The position numbers were made by a program, and so were the translations under genes. From positions 1 through 22,615 of the forward strand of contig JACRGZ010000104.1 of NCBI GenBank assembly GCA_016234155.1: a stretch of DNA of 22,615 nt, in the 5' to 3' direction. The first letter of the stretch is position 1. Every line of letters starts with the position of its first letter. The notes beneath the pieces are model-generated. The model ran no database searches. It saw only the letters and a list, made by a program, of their open reading frames with translations, and was not told the DNA's origin. The stretch comes from Nitrospirota bacterium. GTDB lineage: Bacteria > Nitrospirota > 9FT-COMBO-42-15 > HDB-SIOI813. Of the stretch, positions 1 through 7,682 are shown piece by piece.

Positions 1-201
1 CACCGGTTGGTCTTTCTCAGATGGGCAAAACATATTGACCAGGAGAAGGGCGGGAAGGTCTCCTTTGAGAGCGCTTTCACAAGGATTGGATTAAGCAGGG
101 GAGCGGCCCTTATCTTAGGAAATTTGTTTCGGATTGATAATCTCTTTAGCTGCCTGCCGTGGGGGATCGGGATCCTGCTCGTGGCAAGGAAAGAACGATG
201 A
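1..201 (+). CDS. C-terminal part of an unidentified protein, possibly a SAM-dependent methyltransferase
   Basis: The reading frame is open from the first base and ends in TGA at 199-201, so the gene begins outside the window and only its last 66 codons are seen. The end, with an RIDN motif followed by LPWGIGILLVARK, resembles the last strand of class I SAM-dependent methyltransferases, where a hydrophobic strand ends in an ARK-like motif. That resemblance is from memory and rests on a short tail; none of the SAM-binding motifs lie in the window. Its stop codon overlaps the ATG of the next gene (ATGA), which suggests translational coupling with the flippase-like gene. The neighbours would fit a lipid or polyprenol-linked pathway. 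Confidence 0.55.
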   Translation, partial: HRLVFLRWAKHIDQEKGGKVSFESAFTRIGLSRGAALILGNLFRIDNLFSCLPWGIGILLVARKER

Positions 202-1127
202 CCGCCTTGCACAGAAGGACTATTGGCCTTATCATCGCGGCCGTTATATTTTATTTCATCGGGAGGATGGCCTACAGGGAGTGGGACAAAATATCCGGAT
301 ATGACTGGTTACCCTCTCCTCCATGGTTTATCGCTTCTATCTTTCTTTTATTAGGGGTCTACCTCATGGGGGCCTTTGGGTGGACCCTGGTCCTGAGGAT
401 GCTTGGGACCAGAATAGCGGCGACGAAAGGGATCTCAATCTTACTCCTTTCTCTCTACGGGCGTTATATCCCCGGCGGTATATGGTCGGTTCTCGGAAGG
501 GTATATCTCTGCAGGCTTGAGGGGATTCCTGACTCGCGCTCAGGCATGAGCATCCTCTTAGAGCAGGCCTACCAGGTGGCGTCTGCCGGCCTTGTGTTCG
601 CTATCTCGCTACTTTTCTGGACGGATACCGGTTCCGTGTTAAGGGTGCTTCCCCTGGTTTTTATCCTGCCCCTTTTTTTTGTATTTCTTCACCCCAAACC
701 ATTTCTTAAAATAGTAAACCCGATCCTGGCCAGGTTTGGGAAGGGGCCCATATATATTTCTCTCTCCTTTAACAGGATGTTGATCCTTACCGCTTATTAT
801 CTATTCTACTGGGGCGTCACAGGGATAGCCTTTTACTCCTTTATACGGGCCTTTTATCCGCTGGAAGGGCATTATATCCCGGTCCTGAGCGGCATATTTG
901 CGATCTCCTTTGCCGCAGGTTATCTGGCCTTTTTTACGCCTGCCGGCCTGGGTGTGCGTGAGGGGGCATTGACGATCCTCTTGAGCCTTTTTATCCCGAC
1001 GCCGGTGGCCATCGGAATATCCCTCCTGTCAAGACTCTGGTTGATAGGTGTGGAAATTGTTATACTGGTGATATTTTTAATCAACAGGGAGACTCGGAGG
1101 ATGGCAAGGACGGCGCTGGGGTGGTAA
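198..1127 (+). CDS. Flippase-like / lysylphosphatidylglycerol synthase TM-domain protein (UPF0104 family)
   Basis: A 309-aa polytopic membrane protein. I chose ATG 198 because it overlaps the upstream stop as ATGA and has AAGGAAAG just before it; a GTG at 159 is in frame but would overlap the previous gene by about 40 bases. About eight hydrophobic segments span the protein. The family hallmarks are GRYIPGGIW near residue 90 and, in the last third, a GYLAFFTPAGLGVREG motif, both typical of the PF03706 family. Family members are found next to glycosyltransferases and are thought to move or help synthesise lipid-linked products; the substrate here is unknown. The following GT2 gene is in the same orientation, 85 bp on. 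A diverged copy of the last 27 codons lies at 2241-2324. Confidence 0.88.
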   Translation: MTALHRRTIGLIIAAVIFYFIGRMAYREWDKISGYDWLPSPPWFIASIFLLLGVYLMGAFGWTLVLRMLGTRIAATKGISILLLSLYGRYIPGGIWSVLGRVYLCRLEGIPDSRSGMSILLEQAYQVASAGLVFAISLLFWTDTGSVLRVLPLVFILPLFFVFLHPKPFLKIVNPILARFGKGPIYISLSFNRMLILTAYYLFYWGVTGIAFYSFIRAFYPLEGHYIPVLSGIFAISFAAGYLAFFTPAGLGVREGALTILLSLFIPTPVAIGISLLSRLWLIGVEIVILVIFLINRETRRMARTALGW

Positions 1128-1136
1128 GGGATATAA

Positions 1137-1197
1137 TCCCCCCTCAAATCCCCCCATCCCCCCTTTTCTAAAGGGGGGTACGGGGGGGATTAAGGGG
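1137..1197 (+). repeat. C-run/G-run palindromic intergenic repeat upstream of the GT2 gene
   Basis: The sequence runs from AATCCCCCC-type blocks through CCCCCCTTTTCTAAAGGGGGG (stem about 1165-1178) into G runs at 1173-1178, 1182-1188 and 1194-1197. It can fold as a long hairpin. Related blocks occur at 3016-3090, 7798-7899, 8262-8434 and 17816-17947. It is followed by AGGAG at 1201, the ribosome binding site of the next gene. There is no T-run after the stem, so it does not look like a terminator. Confidence 0.75.
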
Positions 1198-1212
1198 ATC
1201 AGGAGATGAAAA

Positions 1213-2091
1213 ATGAATGAACAAAAGATTAGCGTAGTGCTCCCCGCCTTCAGGGAGGAAAAGGTGATCGGTACAGTCATTCACGGGGTACGGTCGGTCA
1301 TGGGGAGCGGGTGCGAGATCATTGTTGTAGATGACGGCTCGCCGGACGGCACAGGAAAGGCTGCAGAGGATGCCGGTGCAAGGGTCGTCAGGCATCCCTA
1401 CAACATGGGGAATGGCGCGGCTGTCAAGAGTGGGATACGGGCGGCTATCGGGGATATCATCGTGATGATGGACTCGGATGGACAGCATAAGCCTGAAGAT
1501 ATCCCGCGGCTTCTGGAGCAGGTTGGAGTGCACGACATGGTGATCGGGGCAAGGACCAAGGCCTCAGAAACCTCTGTCCACCGGGATGTGGCCAATGCCA
1601 TCTATAATAAGTTTGCGGCCTATCTGACCAAAAAGGAGATATTGGATCTTACCTCTGGTTTCAGGGCCATCAAGGCAGACATTGCAAAGAGGTTTGTCTA
1701 TCTCCTGCCGAATACATTCTCCTACCCGACCACGTTAACGCTTTCTCTGATCAGGTCCGGCCACAGCGTGACCTTTATCCCCATCGTGGCGAGGAAGAGG
1801 GAGGGGAAGAGCAAGATCAAACTGCTTAAAGACGGCGTACGTTTTTTCCTGATCATGTTGAAGATTGCGACACTCTATTCCCCATTCAGGGTATTCCTGC
1901 CGGTTAGTGTGACATTCTTTGGGCTCGGCATAGGTTATTATGCGTATACCTTTATAACCGAGCACCGGTTTACGAATATGTCTGCCCTTTTGCTTGGGAA
2001 TGGGGTCATCATCTTCATGATGGCCCTTATTGCAGAGCAGATAGCGCAGCTGCGGCTGGACAGGACAGAGGAGCAGGATCATAAGCATTAG
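1213..2091 (+). CDS. Family 2 glycosyltransferase, polyprenyl-phosphate (DPM1/GtrB-like) type
   Basis: A 292-aa protein with an N-terminal GT-A domain and two C-terminal membrane segments at about residues 228-248 and 258-278. The sequence shows PAFREEKVIG at 11-20, the nucleotide-binding VVDDGSPDGT at 38-47, the metal-binding DSDG at 87-90 and TSGFRAI near 147-153. Proteins of this layout transfer a sugar from a nucleotide donor to a polyprenyl phosphate at the inner membrane. The donor cannot be read from sequence. The start is ATG 1213, with AGGAGA at 1201-1206. Its position after a flippase-like gene fits a lipid-linked sugar module: one makes the polyprenyl sugar and the other may move it. 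That pairing is inference. Confidence 0.9.
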   Translation: MNEQKISVVLPAFREEKVIGTVIHGVRSVMGSGCEIIVVDDGSPDGTGKAAEDAGARVVRHPYNMGNGAAVKSGIRAAIGDIIVMMDSDGQHKPEDIPRLLEQVGVHDMVIGARTKASETSVHRDVANAIYNKFAAYLTKKEILDLTSGFRAIKADIAKRFVYLLPNTFSYPTTLTLSLIRSGHSVTFIPIVARKREGKSKIKLLKDGVRFFLIMLKIATLYSPFRVFLPVSVTFFGLGIGYYAYTFITEHRFTNMSALLLGNGVIIFMMALIAEQIAQLRLDRTEEQDHKH

Positions 2092-2114
2092 TGTACCCTA
2101 TTGAGGTACCGAGC

Positions 2115-2228
2115 ATGGATTTGCAGATAGAAAATGTAAAGAAATATCTTGTGGAAAAAGAGGAAAGGGAAAATCTTCTCAGGCAGAAAGAGAGAGAGGG
2201 GGGGTTATTTCGGATCTTAAGGCATTAG
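2115..2228 (+). CDS. Small 37-codon ORF, possible remnant
   Basis: An ATG at 2115 opens 37 codons rich in Glu, Lys and Arg (start MDLQIENVKKYL, end GLFRILRH), ending in TAG at 2226-2228. It would be a charged amphipathic helix. No clear Shine-Dalgarno precedes it. I do not recognise the protein; the N-terminal pattern is loosely like the leading helix of small nucleotidyltransferase (MNT) proteins, so it may be the 5' end of a truncated gene. It sits between the GT2 gene and a degenerate copy of the flippase C-terminus, a region that looks decayed. Confidence 0.3.
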   Translation: MDLQIENVKKYLVEKEERENLLRQKEREGGLFRILRH

Positions 2229-2240
2229 GTTCTGTCTGGG

Positions 2241-2324
2241 ATAGGGGTTGAACTGGTTATACTGGCGGTCTTTCTTGTCAATGGTGAGACAAGGAAGATG
2301 GCAAGGACGGCGCTGGGATGGTAA
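2241..2324 (+). pseudogene. Orphan C-terminal fragment of a second flippase-like gene
   Basis: These 84 bases align without gaps to the last 27 codons plus stop of the flippase-like gene at 1044-1127. I count 17 base differences (about 80% identity) and 21 of 27 identical residues, ending identically in MARTALGW then TAA. Many differences are synonymous or conservative, so the copy diverged while coding before it was truncated. Nothing upstream in frame resembles the rest of the family. It is best read as what is left of a paralogous or duplicated flippase gene after deletion or rearrangement. Confidence 0.8.
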
Positions 2325-2353
2325 AACTTTTCTACACGATTTAGCTTCATAAA

Positions 2354-2857
2354 TTAATATTTCGTAATAATAAATACTGTATCACCAATTTGGATACCAT
2401 ACTGATCGACTTGGCCGGCATTAATTTCTAAGACCATATCAATCGGCTCTTTTGGCTTATATAGAATAGGCTTAAAATTATCTTTAAGAGGTGAGGCATT
2501 TCGGGTAATGTCTACAACCTTTCCATGCCGGATCCATATAATATCAAGTGGAAAATTCATTCCTTTCATCCAAAATAATTCTCGGGCAGGTTTAGAAATA
2601 ATAAAAAGCATACCGCTATTTTGATCGAGAGATTCTCTACCAGATAATCCCCTGGCACGTTCTGGTATAGTCTGTGCCAGTTCTACATCCCAGGAAATTT
2701 CTTTAATTCTTACTTTAGCTTGAGGAAATGTATCTGACTGATCAGGTCTAGAGGTTATAATATAAAATATAATAATACCGCAGGCACCAATAGTAAAAAT
2801 AGTTCCTAATATTATTACCAAAGACTTCATCTTAGAAAAACGTCGAGTTCGTAACAT
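2354..2857 (-). CDS. DUF192 family protein with N-terminal membrane anchor
   Basis: A 167-aa protein from ATG 2857. A TTG at 2860 and an internal ATG at 2830 are alternatives; AAAAGG lies upstream of 2857, while 2830 has no good ribosome site. Residues about 12-35 are a single hydrophobic segment (uncleaved anchor or signal). The rest carries the DUF192 (PF02643) pattern: VELAQTIPERARGLSGRESL, then GMLFII, FWMKGMNFPLDIIWI and a final GD(T/V)V-like strand. Family proteins are small, mostly beta-strand, extracytoplasmic proteins whose function is not established. The gene stands alone on the minus strand. Its base composition looks more AT-rich than its plus-strand neighbours. Confidence 0.88.
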   Translation of the reverse strand: MLRTRRFSKMKSLVIILGTIFTIGACGIIIFYIITSRPDQSDTFPQAKVRIKEISWDVELAQTIPERARGLSGRESLDQNSGMLFIISKPARELFWMKGMNFPLDIIWIRHGKVVDITRNASPLKDNFKPILYKPKEPIDMVLEINAGQVDQYGIQIGDTVFIITKY

Positions 2858-3015
2858 CAAGAAAATTTACCTTTTGCAGTTAAAATAACAGGATAGGGAT
2901 TTACCAGTCAAGACCATAATCTTGTGTGATGCAAGATTTAAATATCCTGTGCATGCCTGAACGGTGTTTTTGTGCGACTTATTAAGGGTCTCAAAATTGA
3001 ATAAACATCATGAAG

Positions 3016-3090
3016 AAATCTCCCCTAACCCCTCTTTTTCAAAGAGGGGGATTATCCCTCCCTTTGGAAAAGGGAGGTTAGGAGGGATTT
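3016..3090 (+). repeat. Double palindrome of C/G-run type
   Basis: Two nested hairpins: CCTCTTT-TTC-AAAGAGG followed by CCTCCCTTT-GGA-AAAGGGAGG, enclosed by AAATC(T/C)CCCCTAACC-like and GGTTAGGAGGGATTT arms. It belongs to the same broad class as 1137-1197 but has a different sequence. It lies in the 2861-3353 interval between two minus-strand genes. Apart from this repeat and the membrane-protein fragment at 3123-3269, I see nothing in that interval. Confidence 0.7.
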
Positions 3091-3122
3091 TGCAAAGAAA
3101 TGTCGTCATTATTCTGATACTG

Positions 3123-3269
3123 TTAATAACATCCTCTTCTCAATAAGATAATAATTACCAGGGGAATACCGGCAAGAAAAGTTGTGACTGCAGCTATCTG
3201 TATCTGAGGAATAGCGGTAAGTGCCCACACAACTCCTACTAATGGGAGGAGCATTCCCCTTATAAACAT
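3123..3269 (-). pseudogene. Fragment of a membrane protein, or a 48-aa membrane peptide
   Basis: On the minus strand an ATG at 3269 opens 48 codons ending in TAA at 3123-3125. The frame stays open upstream to about 3332, reading ...VQDSVGESYIEGPPC before the ATG. The peptide has two strongly hydrophobic stretches (MLLPLVGVVWALTAI and FLAGIPLVIIILL) separated by a short polar turn, and ends in positively charged RRGCY. This looks like the last two helices of a permease or polysaccharide-type membrane protein that lost its 5' part. The frame is closed by TGA about 20 bp before the end of the downstream-lying GT4 gene. I do not recognise the family. Confidence 0.4.
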
Positions 3270-3353
3270 ACAAGGGGGCCCCTCAATATAACTCTCTCCT
3301 ACAGAATCTTGGACAATAAAGTGCGTGAATCAGAAGTATAGGTATTGAGATTT

Positions 3354-4499
3354 TCAAACGATCTCTTCTAAAATCTGCCTTAAATTAAACCCCACTTGTC
3401 CTGGAGACATGGTGGTTCGAAACAGATCATAACCGGCCTTACCTATATCTTCTCTATATCTGGGACTGTCCCTTAATTTAAGTATTGCACTTGCCAGGGA
3501 TTGGGGATCGCCTGGAGGACATAAGATTGCGTGAACACCATCTGACAGGATTTCCCTGGCAGCAGGGGTATCTGCTGTAATAACTGGTTTACCCATTGCA
3601 AGGCAATTGTATATCTTACACGGTATTACCATTGACGCTTTTTCTGTGGTTCCAAAGATACCAAGGCAGATGTCGGCGATTTGTATATATTGGACTAACC
3701 CTTGATAAGGGACCCATGAGTTGATGAAAGTCACATTTGTAAGGTTTAATGCCTTTGCCATGTTGAGCATGGCCTCATAGGTTTGTCCTGAGCCAATCAG
3801 GGTGAAACGAATATCTGTATAAGACTTCAACCTGTTAGCTGCCTGTAGTATATATTCAATCCCATGGAGGGGGATGTAGGTTCCAAAAAAGAGGATGCTG
3901 ATTCCATGAGATGTCGTAACCTTAGGTGCGGAGTTTATTGGTTTGAATAGCGTATCGTCAGCTCCGACAGGAACCCGGATGAATTTATGATTATCTATAT
4001 TGAACATTTTGCATATATGCTCTATGTGCGTAGAAGTGTCGAGGATAATCCTGTCTGCCCATCGTAATAATGTTCTATCAACAATGAGTATACATTTAGC
4101 CATGAATGATCCTGGCGGTATCAATTGTCTGTCCAGGACAATTGTGTCGTATAAAGAGAATAGCAGGTTAATTAATACAGGCTTGTTTCTCCGGAATATA
4201 TTCAGGAACTTGACGAGAAAGAAGTCGAAGTGTCCCGGATAACCTACTATTATTGCATCGTATGAACCGATCCTGAAAAATTTCCAGGAAAGGGAAATGT
4301 ACGCACGACTGAGCCTCGGTATAAGGGAAATTATGGAGAAAATGCCTTTTGCCTTTTCTACCTTCTCCATTCGTTTCTTCCATAAACTTTGGTTACATTC
4401 CACAACCTCTATCTGGTTTTCCCTGAGGGCTCGAATTAGGACCTCATTCATTGGGTAGCCTTCTTGATTTGTATAGGTGCCGAAATAGCAGATGCGCAT
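3354..4499 (-). CDS. Family 4 glycosyltransferase
   Basis: A 381-aa protein from ATG 4499 (MRICYFGTYTNQEG). A TTG at 4514 in the same frame would add five residues, and neither start has a strong ribosome site. The N-terminal Rossmann half begins with the usual strand and FGTYTNQEGYPMN loop. The C-terminal GT-B half shows ISILFFGTYIPLHGIEY, TLIGSGQTYEAM, and KIYNCLAMGKPVITADTPAARE, the donor-binding segment, followed by the common PPGDPQSLASAI pattern. The two Glu of the classic EX7E motif appear to be replaced (Asn in KIYNCLAMGKP), as in some members that use other acceptors. It probably adds a sugar in surface glycan synthesis; the donor is unknown. It stands alone, 0.5 kb from DUF192. Confidence 0.85.
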   Translation of the reverse strand: MRICYFGTYTNQEGYPMNEVLIRALRENQIEVVECNQSLWKKRMEKVEKAKGIFSIISLIPRLSRAYISLSWKFFRIGSYDAIIVGYPGHFDFFLVKFLNIFRRNKPVLINLLFSLYDTIVLDRQLIPPGSFMAKCILIVDRTLLRWADRIILDTSTHIEHICKMFNIDNHKFIRVPVGADDTLFKPINSAPKVTTSHGISILFFGTYIPLHGIEYILQAANRLKSYTDIRFTLIGSGQTYEAMLNMAKALNLTNVTFINSWVPYQGLVQYIQIADICLGIFGTTEKASMVIPCKIYNCLAMGKPVITADTPAAREILSDGVHAILCPPGDPQSLASAILKLRDSPRYREDIGKAGYDLFRTTMSPGQVGFNLRQILEEIV

Positions 4500-4689
4500 T
4501 AGTATTTCTGACAAGCTTGTAAGGTTATATTATAGCAAAGGCAATAAATAACTTGTAGGGCAATTCTTTAGGATTGGTTATTTTGCAGGGCTAAACCCTG
4601 AACCTTGTGCTGAACTCGTTTCAGTATTGTTTCAAGGCTTCTATACAGCAAGTTAATCTTTTGCTATAGAGTGGCATATTTAATGCGTA

Positions 4690-4932
4690 ATTGAAAAATT
4701 AAGAGAGATTGAACTTCCCCATGAATGGAAGGAGAAGCTCTCTCATACTGCAAGGATAAGCGAGGAGATAGAACCGGAGGTAACATGGAGCCGCTATCCA
4801 GGTATAGATAATGGTGTACTATGGTTACCGTATGAGGAGTACACAGCGGAAGATGCCAATGAAATAAAGGTAAAGAGTGAAGAGGTCATAAGTATTGCTA
4901 AAGATTTTATTAAGTGGTGGTTTAAGTTTTAA
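4690..4932 (+). pseudogene. C-terminal fragment of a HEPN-domain protein
   Basis: An open frame of 80 codons with no ATG, GTG or TTG at its head runs from just after TAA at 4681-4683 to TAA at 4930-4932. Its sequence (WKEKLSHTARISEEI, then YPGIDNGVLWLPYEEYTAEDA, then SEEVISIAKDFIKWWF) is the typical C-terminal half of HEPN proteins of the kind paired with MNT nucleotidyltransferases. The N-terminal helices that carry the RX4-6H RNase motif are missing, and no MNT partner is next to it. It is most likely a relic of a HEPN-MNT toxin-antitoxin pair. The rest of 4500-5050 holds no other gene that I can support; a short repeat of AGTCTTCAGTC lies near 4965. Confidence 0.65.
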
Positions 4933-5050
4933 ACAGGGTTCTCTCTCAGTTCCTACCCCTAAAAGTCTTCAGTCTTCAGTCTATATACCTGAGTAGTTAC
5001 CATATCGGATTGATAATCTTTTTAAATGTCCAACCCAAGGTAACTGGAGT

Positions 5051-6385
5051 TCAAATATTGGACAAGTTCACACGGCTATATCGACTGCCGCCAGTTGCTG
5101 AAAGTGCGAAGTATAACGGCACAAACATGATATTCGCTTCAGGCAGTTCAGCATAAGGTCTTATAGAAAACACAATACCTTTTGGGCTGTTTTTATAAGT
5201 CTGTAGAAAAAGATGCAAGCTTTTTAGTCTGCCGGCAGCGCCGCTTTTCACCTCTATAGGATGAATCATGCTATCAATAACCGCAATGTAATCCACCTCT
5301 GCTGAACTGCTTTTTGCATGTCTTGACCAGTAGTAAATGTCTTCCTTCTGAGATAATACCATTTCCTGCCCAACAAACTGCTCTGCCATGGTGCCGCTGT
5401 AAATACTGAGCAAATCTGCCTTCCCATACTCAACGTCCACTGGCATGCCGGTAAGATGCCGCATGAGTCCTATATCAACCAGCAGGGCCTTAAATATTTT
5501 CTCCGAGGCAGCAGCTCCCAGCGGCAGTCCGGATGGGTCAACTGAAGGGACTTTCCTGACAATGTTTGCAAGGCAGAGCAAGTCAAATGTCCTTTTCAAA
5601 GTCGGGTTTGAGTAACCATCGCCAAGCCTGGAATATTTTATCTGCTGTCCTACATTCTGAGATATTGTTGTCAATACGGCATTCAGGCAATGTTTATCAG
5701 CCATGGGGCTGTATTTAGCGAAATCCAAACGATATGTATCGCAAATCTCAGCCTGTACCTCGAAAGAGTCCCTCATTGACCCAGTGTCCACGTATGCCTT
5801 TACACTCTCGGGCATTCCTCCAATAAAGAAATACCGGCGGAGTTCCTCGCAGAGAAACGAATGAACCGTTTGCGAAACTTTTGCAGGGTGGCCAAGAATA
5901 ATACCTGCAGCTTCATCACTTCCGGTTGCCCGAAGGTATTCTGCGAAACAGAGCGGATGGAGATGAGAAAATTGTACCCTCCCTACTGGAAAAGATATAT
6001 CTTTCATAGCAAATTCAAGTAGAGAGCCGGCTGCAACCACATGCAGATCAGGTAGTTCCTCATAAAAGTAGCGGAGCGCCATAATCGCCCTCGGGCATGC
6101 CTGAATCTCATCAATAAAAAGTAGTGTTCTTCCAGGCAATATCTTCAGATTCAGAAGAATTTCCAAATCAGCACAGATCCGTTTAGCATTCAAATCTCCA
6201 TCAAAAATACGATGCCAGCCTTGATTACGTTCAAGATCCACAAGTGCGACCTTATCGAAGTAATCTTCTCCAAACTCCTTTACCGAATAGGTCTTCCCCA
6301 CCTGCCTTGCCCCGCGAAGGATGAGAGGCTTACGGCGTTTGCTTTCCTTCCATTTTTTAAGTTCCTGATCTATAAATCGTTTCAT
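5051..6385 (-). CDS. AAA-family ATPase with DUF4143 C-terminal domain
   Basis: A 444-aa protein starting MKRFIDQELKKW. Walker A GARQVGKT lies at residues 25-32 and Walker B LLFIDEIQ at 88-95. An AAA sensor-like AAGSLLEF follows, then FPVGRV and the DUF4143 region from about 180 to 390, ending with a nuclease-like patch (EVDYIAVID and HPIEVKSG). This is the AAA_14 plus DUF4143 layout of PF13173/PF13635. The EVDY...EVKSG pattern resembles a PD-(D/E)XK core. These proteins are widespread, often laterally acquired, and their role is unknown. The gene is alone; a MITE lies 34 bp upstream of its start. Confidence 0.9.
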   Translation of the reverse strand: MKRFIDQELKKWKESKRRKPLILRGARQVGKTYSVKEFGEDYFDKVALVDLERNQGWHRIFDGDLNAKRICADLEILLNLKILPGRTLLFIDEIQACPRAIMALRYFYEELPDLHVVAAGSLLEFAMKDISFPVGRVQFSHLHPLCFAEYLRATGSDEAAGIILGHPAKVSQTVHSFLCEELRRYFFIGGMPESVKAYVDTGSMRDSFEVQAEICDTYRLDFAKYSPMADKHCLNAVLTTISQNVGQQIKYSRLGDGYSNPTLKRTFDLLCLANIVRKVPSVDPSGLPLGAAASEKIFKALLVDIGLMRHLTGMPVDVEYGKADLLSIYSGTMAEQFVGQEMVLSQKEDIYYWSRHAKSSSAEVDYIAVIDSMIHPIEVKSGAAGRLKSLHLFLQTYKNSPKGIVFSIRPYAELPEANIMFVPLYFALSATGGSRYSRVNLSNI

Positions 6386-6419
6386 AATCTTTGAAACTAT
6401 TAATTAATTTAGAATACAA

Positions 6420-6549
6420 GAGGCTCTTGCAAAAGTATAAAAATGTTGTCATTCCCGCATGGTTTTAGCGGGAATCTAGTGTTTTATTACAGAAAATCAT
6501 ATCCCCGATAGAAGATTTCGGGGATGACATAGAGTTTTGCAAGAGCCTC
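6420..6549. mobile_element. MITE-like element, copy 1 (130 bp)
   Basis: Perfect 15-bp terminal inverted repeats (GAGGCTCTTGCAAAA at 6420-6434 and its complement at 6535-6549) are flanked by a 4-bp direct repeat ACAA at 6416-6419 and 6550-6553, a target site duplication. Inside are two hairpins, ATTCCCGC...GCGGGAAT near 6453-6476 and TCCCCGA...TTCGGGGA near 6501-6524. It has no coding capacity. A second copy is at 6941-7111. The transposase that would move it is not in the window. Confidence 0.88.
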
Positions 6550-6603
6550 ACAAGGTTATTTTAAATGGTTTGTTTTAAAAAAGAAAGGATTATCTGCATC
6601 CCT

Positions 6604-6930
6604 CTATTTCTTAAATATAAAAAACACGGCCCCGATTATCAATAAAAACCCCACTGCATAGTTCCATTTAAACTCTTCTTTAAGATACAGGATAGAAAAG
6701 ATGGAAAATACGATTAGTGTAATGACCTCCTGGATTGTCTTTAATTGGGCGGCTGAGAAGTGGTAGTGTCCGATGCGGTTTGCAGGAACCTGGAAGCAAT
6801 ATTCAGCAAAGGCAATGAGCCAGCTTATGATGATCACCTTCCATAATGGGGATTCTTTGTATTTCAGATGACCATACCAGGCAATGGTCATGAAGATGTT
6901 GGATATGGTGAGGAGGATCGCTGTCTTCAT
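6604..6930 (-). CDS. DUF486 / DMT-superfamily small membrane protein
   Basis: A 108-aa protein with four hydrophobic helices. It shows the DUF486 (PF04342) signature AWYGHLKYKESPLW, then SWLIAFAEYCFQVPANRIG and FSAAQLKTIQEVITL, and ends in KK. The length is typical of the family. It is an inner-membrane protein of the drug/metabolite transporter superfamily; its substrate is unknown. The ATG at 6928-6930 has no clear Shine-Dalgarno: a MITE copy ends only 10 bp upstream, so the native leader is cut off and expression may depend on the MITE. Another MITE copy lies 54 bp past its stop. Confidence 0.92.
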   Translation of the reverse strand: MKTAILLTISNIFMTIAWYGHLKYKESPLWKVIIISWLIAFAEYCFQVPANRIGHYHFSAAQLKTIQEVITLIVFSIFSILYLKEEFKWNYAVGFLLIIGAVFFIFKK

Positions 6931-6940
6931 TTAGCAGTGT

Positions 6941-7111
6941 GAGGCTCTTGCAAAAGTATAAAAATATTGTCATTCCCGCATGGTTTTAGCGGGAATCTAA
7001 GTGTTTTATTACAGAAAATCATATCCGTCCCCGAGTGTTTCTATCCCCGATAGAAGCACTCGGGGACGGATAGAAGATTTCGGGGATGACACAGACTTTT
7101 GCAAGAACCTC
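6941..7111. mobile_element. MITE-like element, copy 2 (171 bp, with an extra internal palindrome)
   Basis: The same ends as the element at 6420, with one mismatch in the right arm (GCAAGAACCTC), flanked by GTGT at 6937-6940 and 7112-7115, an independent 4-bp target duplication. It has the same orientation and nearly the same sequence as copy 1, but carries about 40 extra bases, a palindrome built on GTCCCCGAGTG...CACTCGGGGAC around 7027-7067, next to the internal CCCCGA/TCGGGG hairpin. It lies in the 5' leader of the DUF486 gene. Confidence 0.88.
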
Positions 7112-7181
7112 GTGTAATAAAATTTTAGCATAATAATATTATATATTGCAATGAACGTAAAGAATTTGTATTATACACCCT

Positions 7182-7610
7182 ATGGCTGATATGACAGTCG
7201 TGGTTATAGACGGGCAGGGTGGGGGGATAGGGGCGCATATCATAGAAAAGATGCGGAAGAACCTACCGGAGGCATTACTGGAGAAGATAGATATAATTGC
7301 CATCGGAACGAATGCGATAGCCACATCATCGATGATGAAGGCAGGGGCTAATAAGGCCGCGACAGGGGAGAATTCTATAGTCCATGTCTGCAGGTCAGCG
7401 GATATGATAATAGGTTCATGGGCTATATTGATCCCAAATTCCATGTTGGGAGAGCTTACCCCTGTGATGGCTGAGGCTGTTGCCACAAGTAAGGCGCGGA
7501 AGTTTTTGGTTCCCCTTCCACAACAGGGGATAGAACTTATCGGGGTAATGCCCGAGCCCTTTCCGCATTTGATAGATAAACTCATTGACAGGTTGAAGGG
7601 AATGCTTTAA
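7182..7610 (+). CDS. DUF3842 family protein
   Basis: A 142-aa soluble protein. It begins MADMTVVVIDGQGGGIGAHI, a glycine-rich strand-loop like a nucleotide-binding fold, followed by AIGTNAIATSSMMKAGAN and PNSMLGELTPVMAEAVA, the conserved blocks of DUF3842. It ends LIDRLKGML with TAA. Function is unknown. The start at 7182 is the first ATG after an AT-rich leader; a second in-frame ATG is at 7191. It is followed by a repeat array and then a CooT-like gene in the same direction. As I recall, DUF3842 and CooT genes often neighbour each other, which supports both calls. Confidence 0.88.
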   Translation: MADMTVVVIDGQGGGIGAHIIEKMRKNLPEALLEKIDIIAIGTNAIATSSMMKAGANKAATGENSIVHVCRSADMIIGSWAILIPNSMLGELTPVMAEAVATSKARKFLVPLPQQGIELIGVMPEPFPHLIDKLIDRLKGML

Positions 7611-7682
7611 TGTATGGTTAGGCTTCTAATGAAACGCTTATGAGCCTAATGCTCACAAAGGGGCATGAAAATTGAGTAAAAG

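Noticed and set aside
2964..3146. 60-codon ORF on the plus strand
   Set aside because: It runs through the palindrome at 3016-3090 and its protein is repeat translation.
6453..6524. Rho-independent terminators within the MITE
   Set aside because: The hairpins are internal parts of the transposon-like element and lack T-runs.
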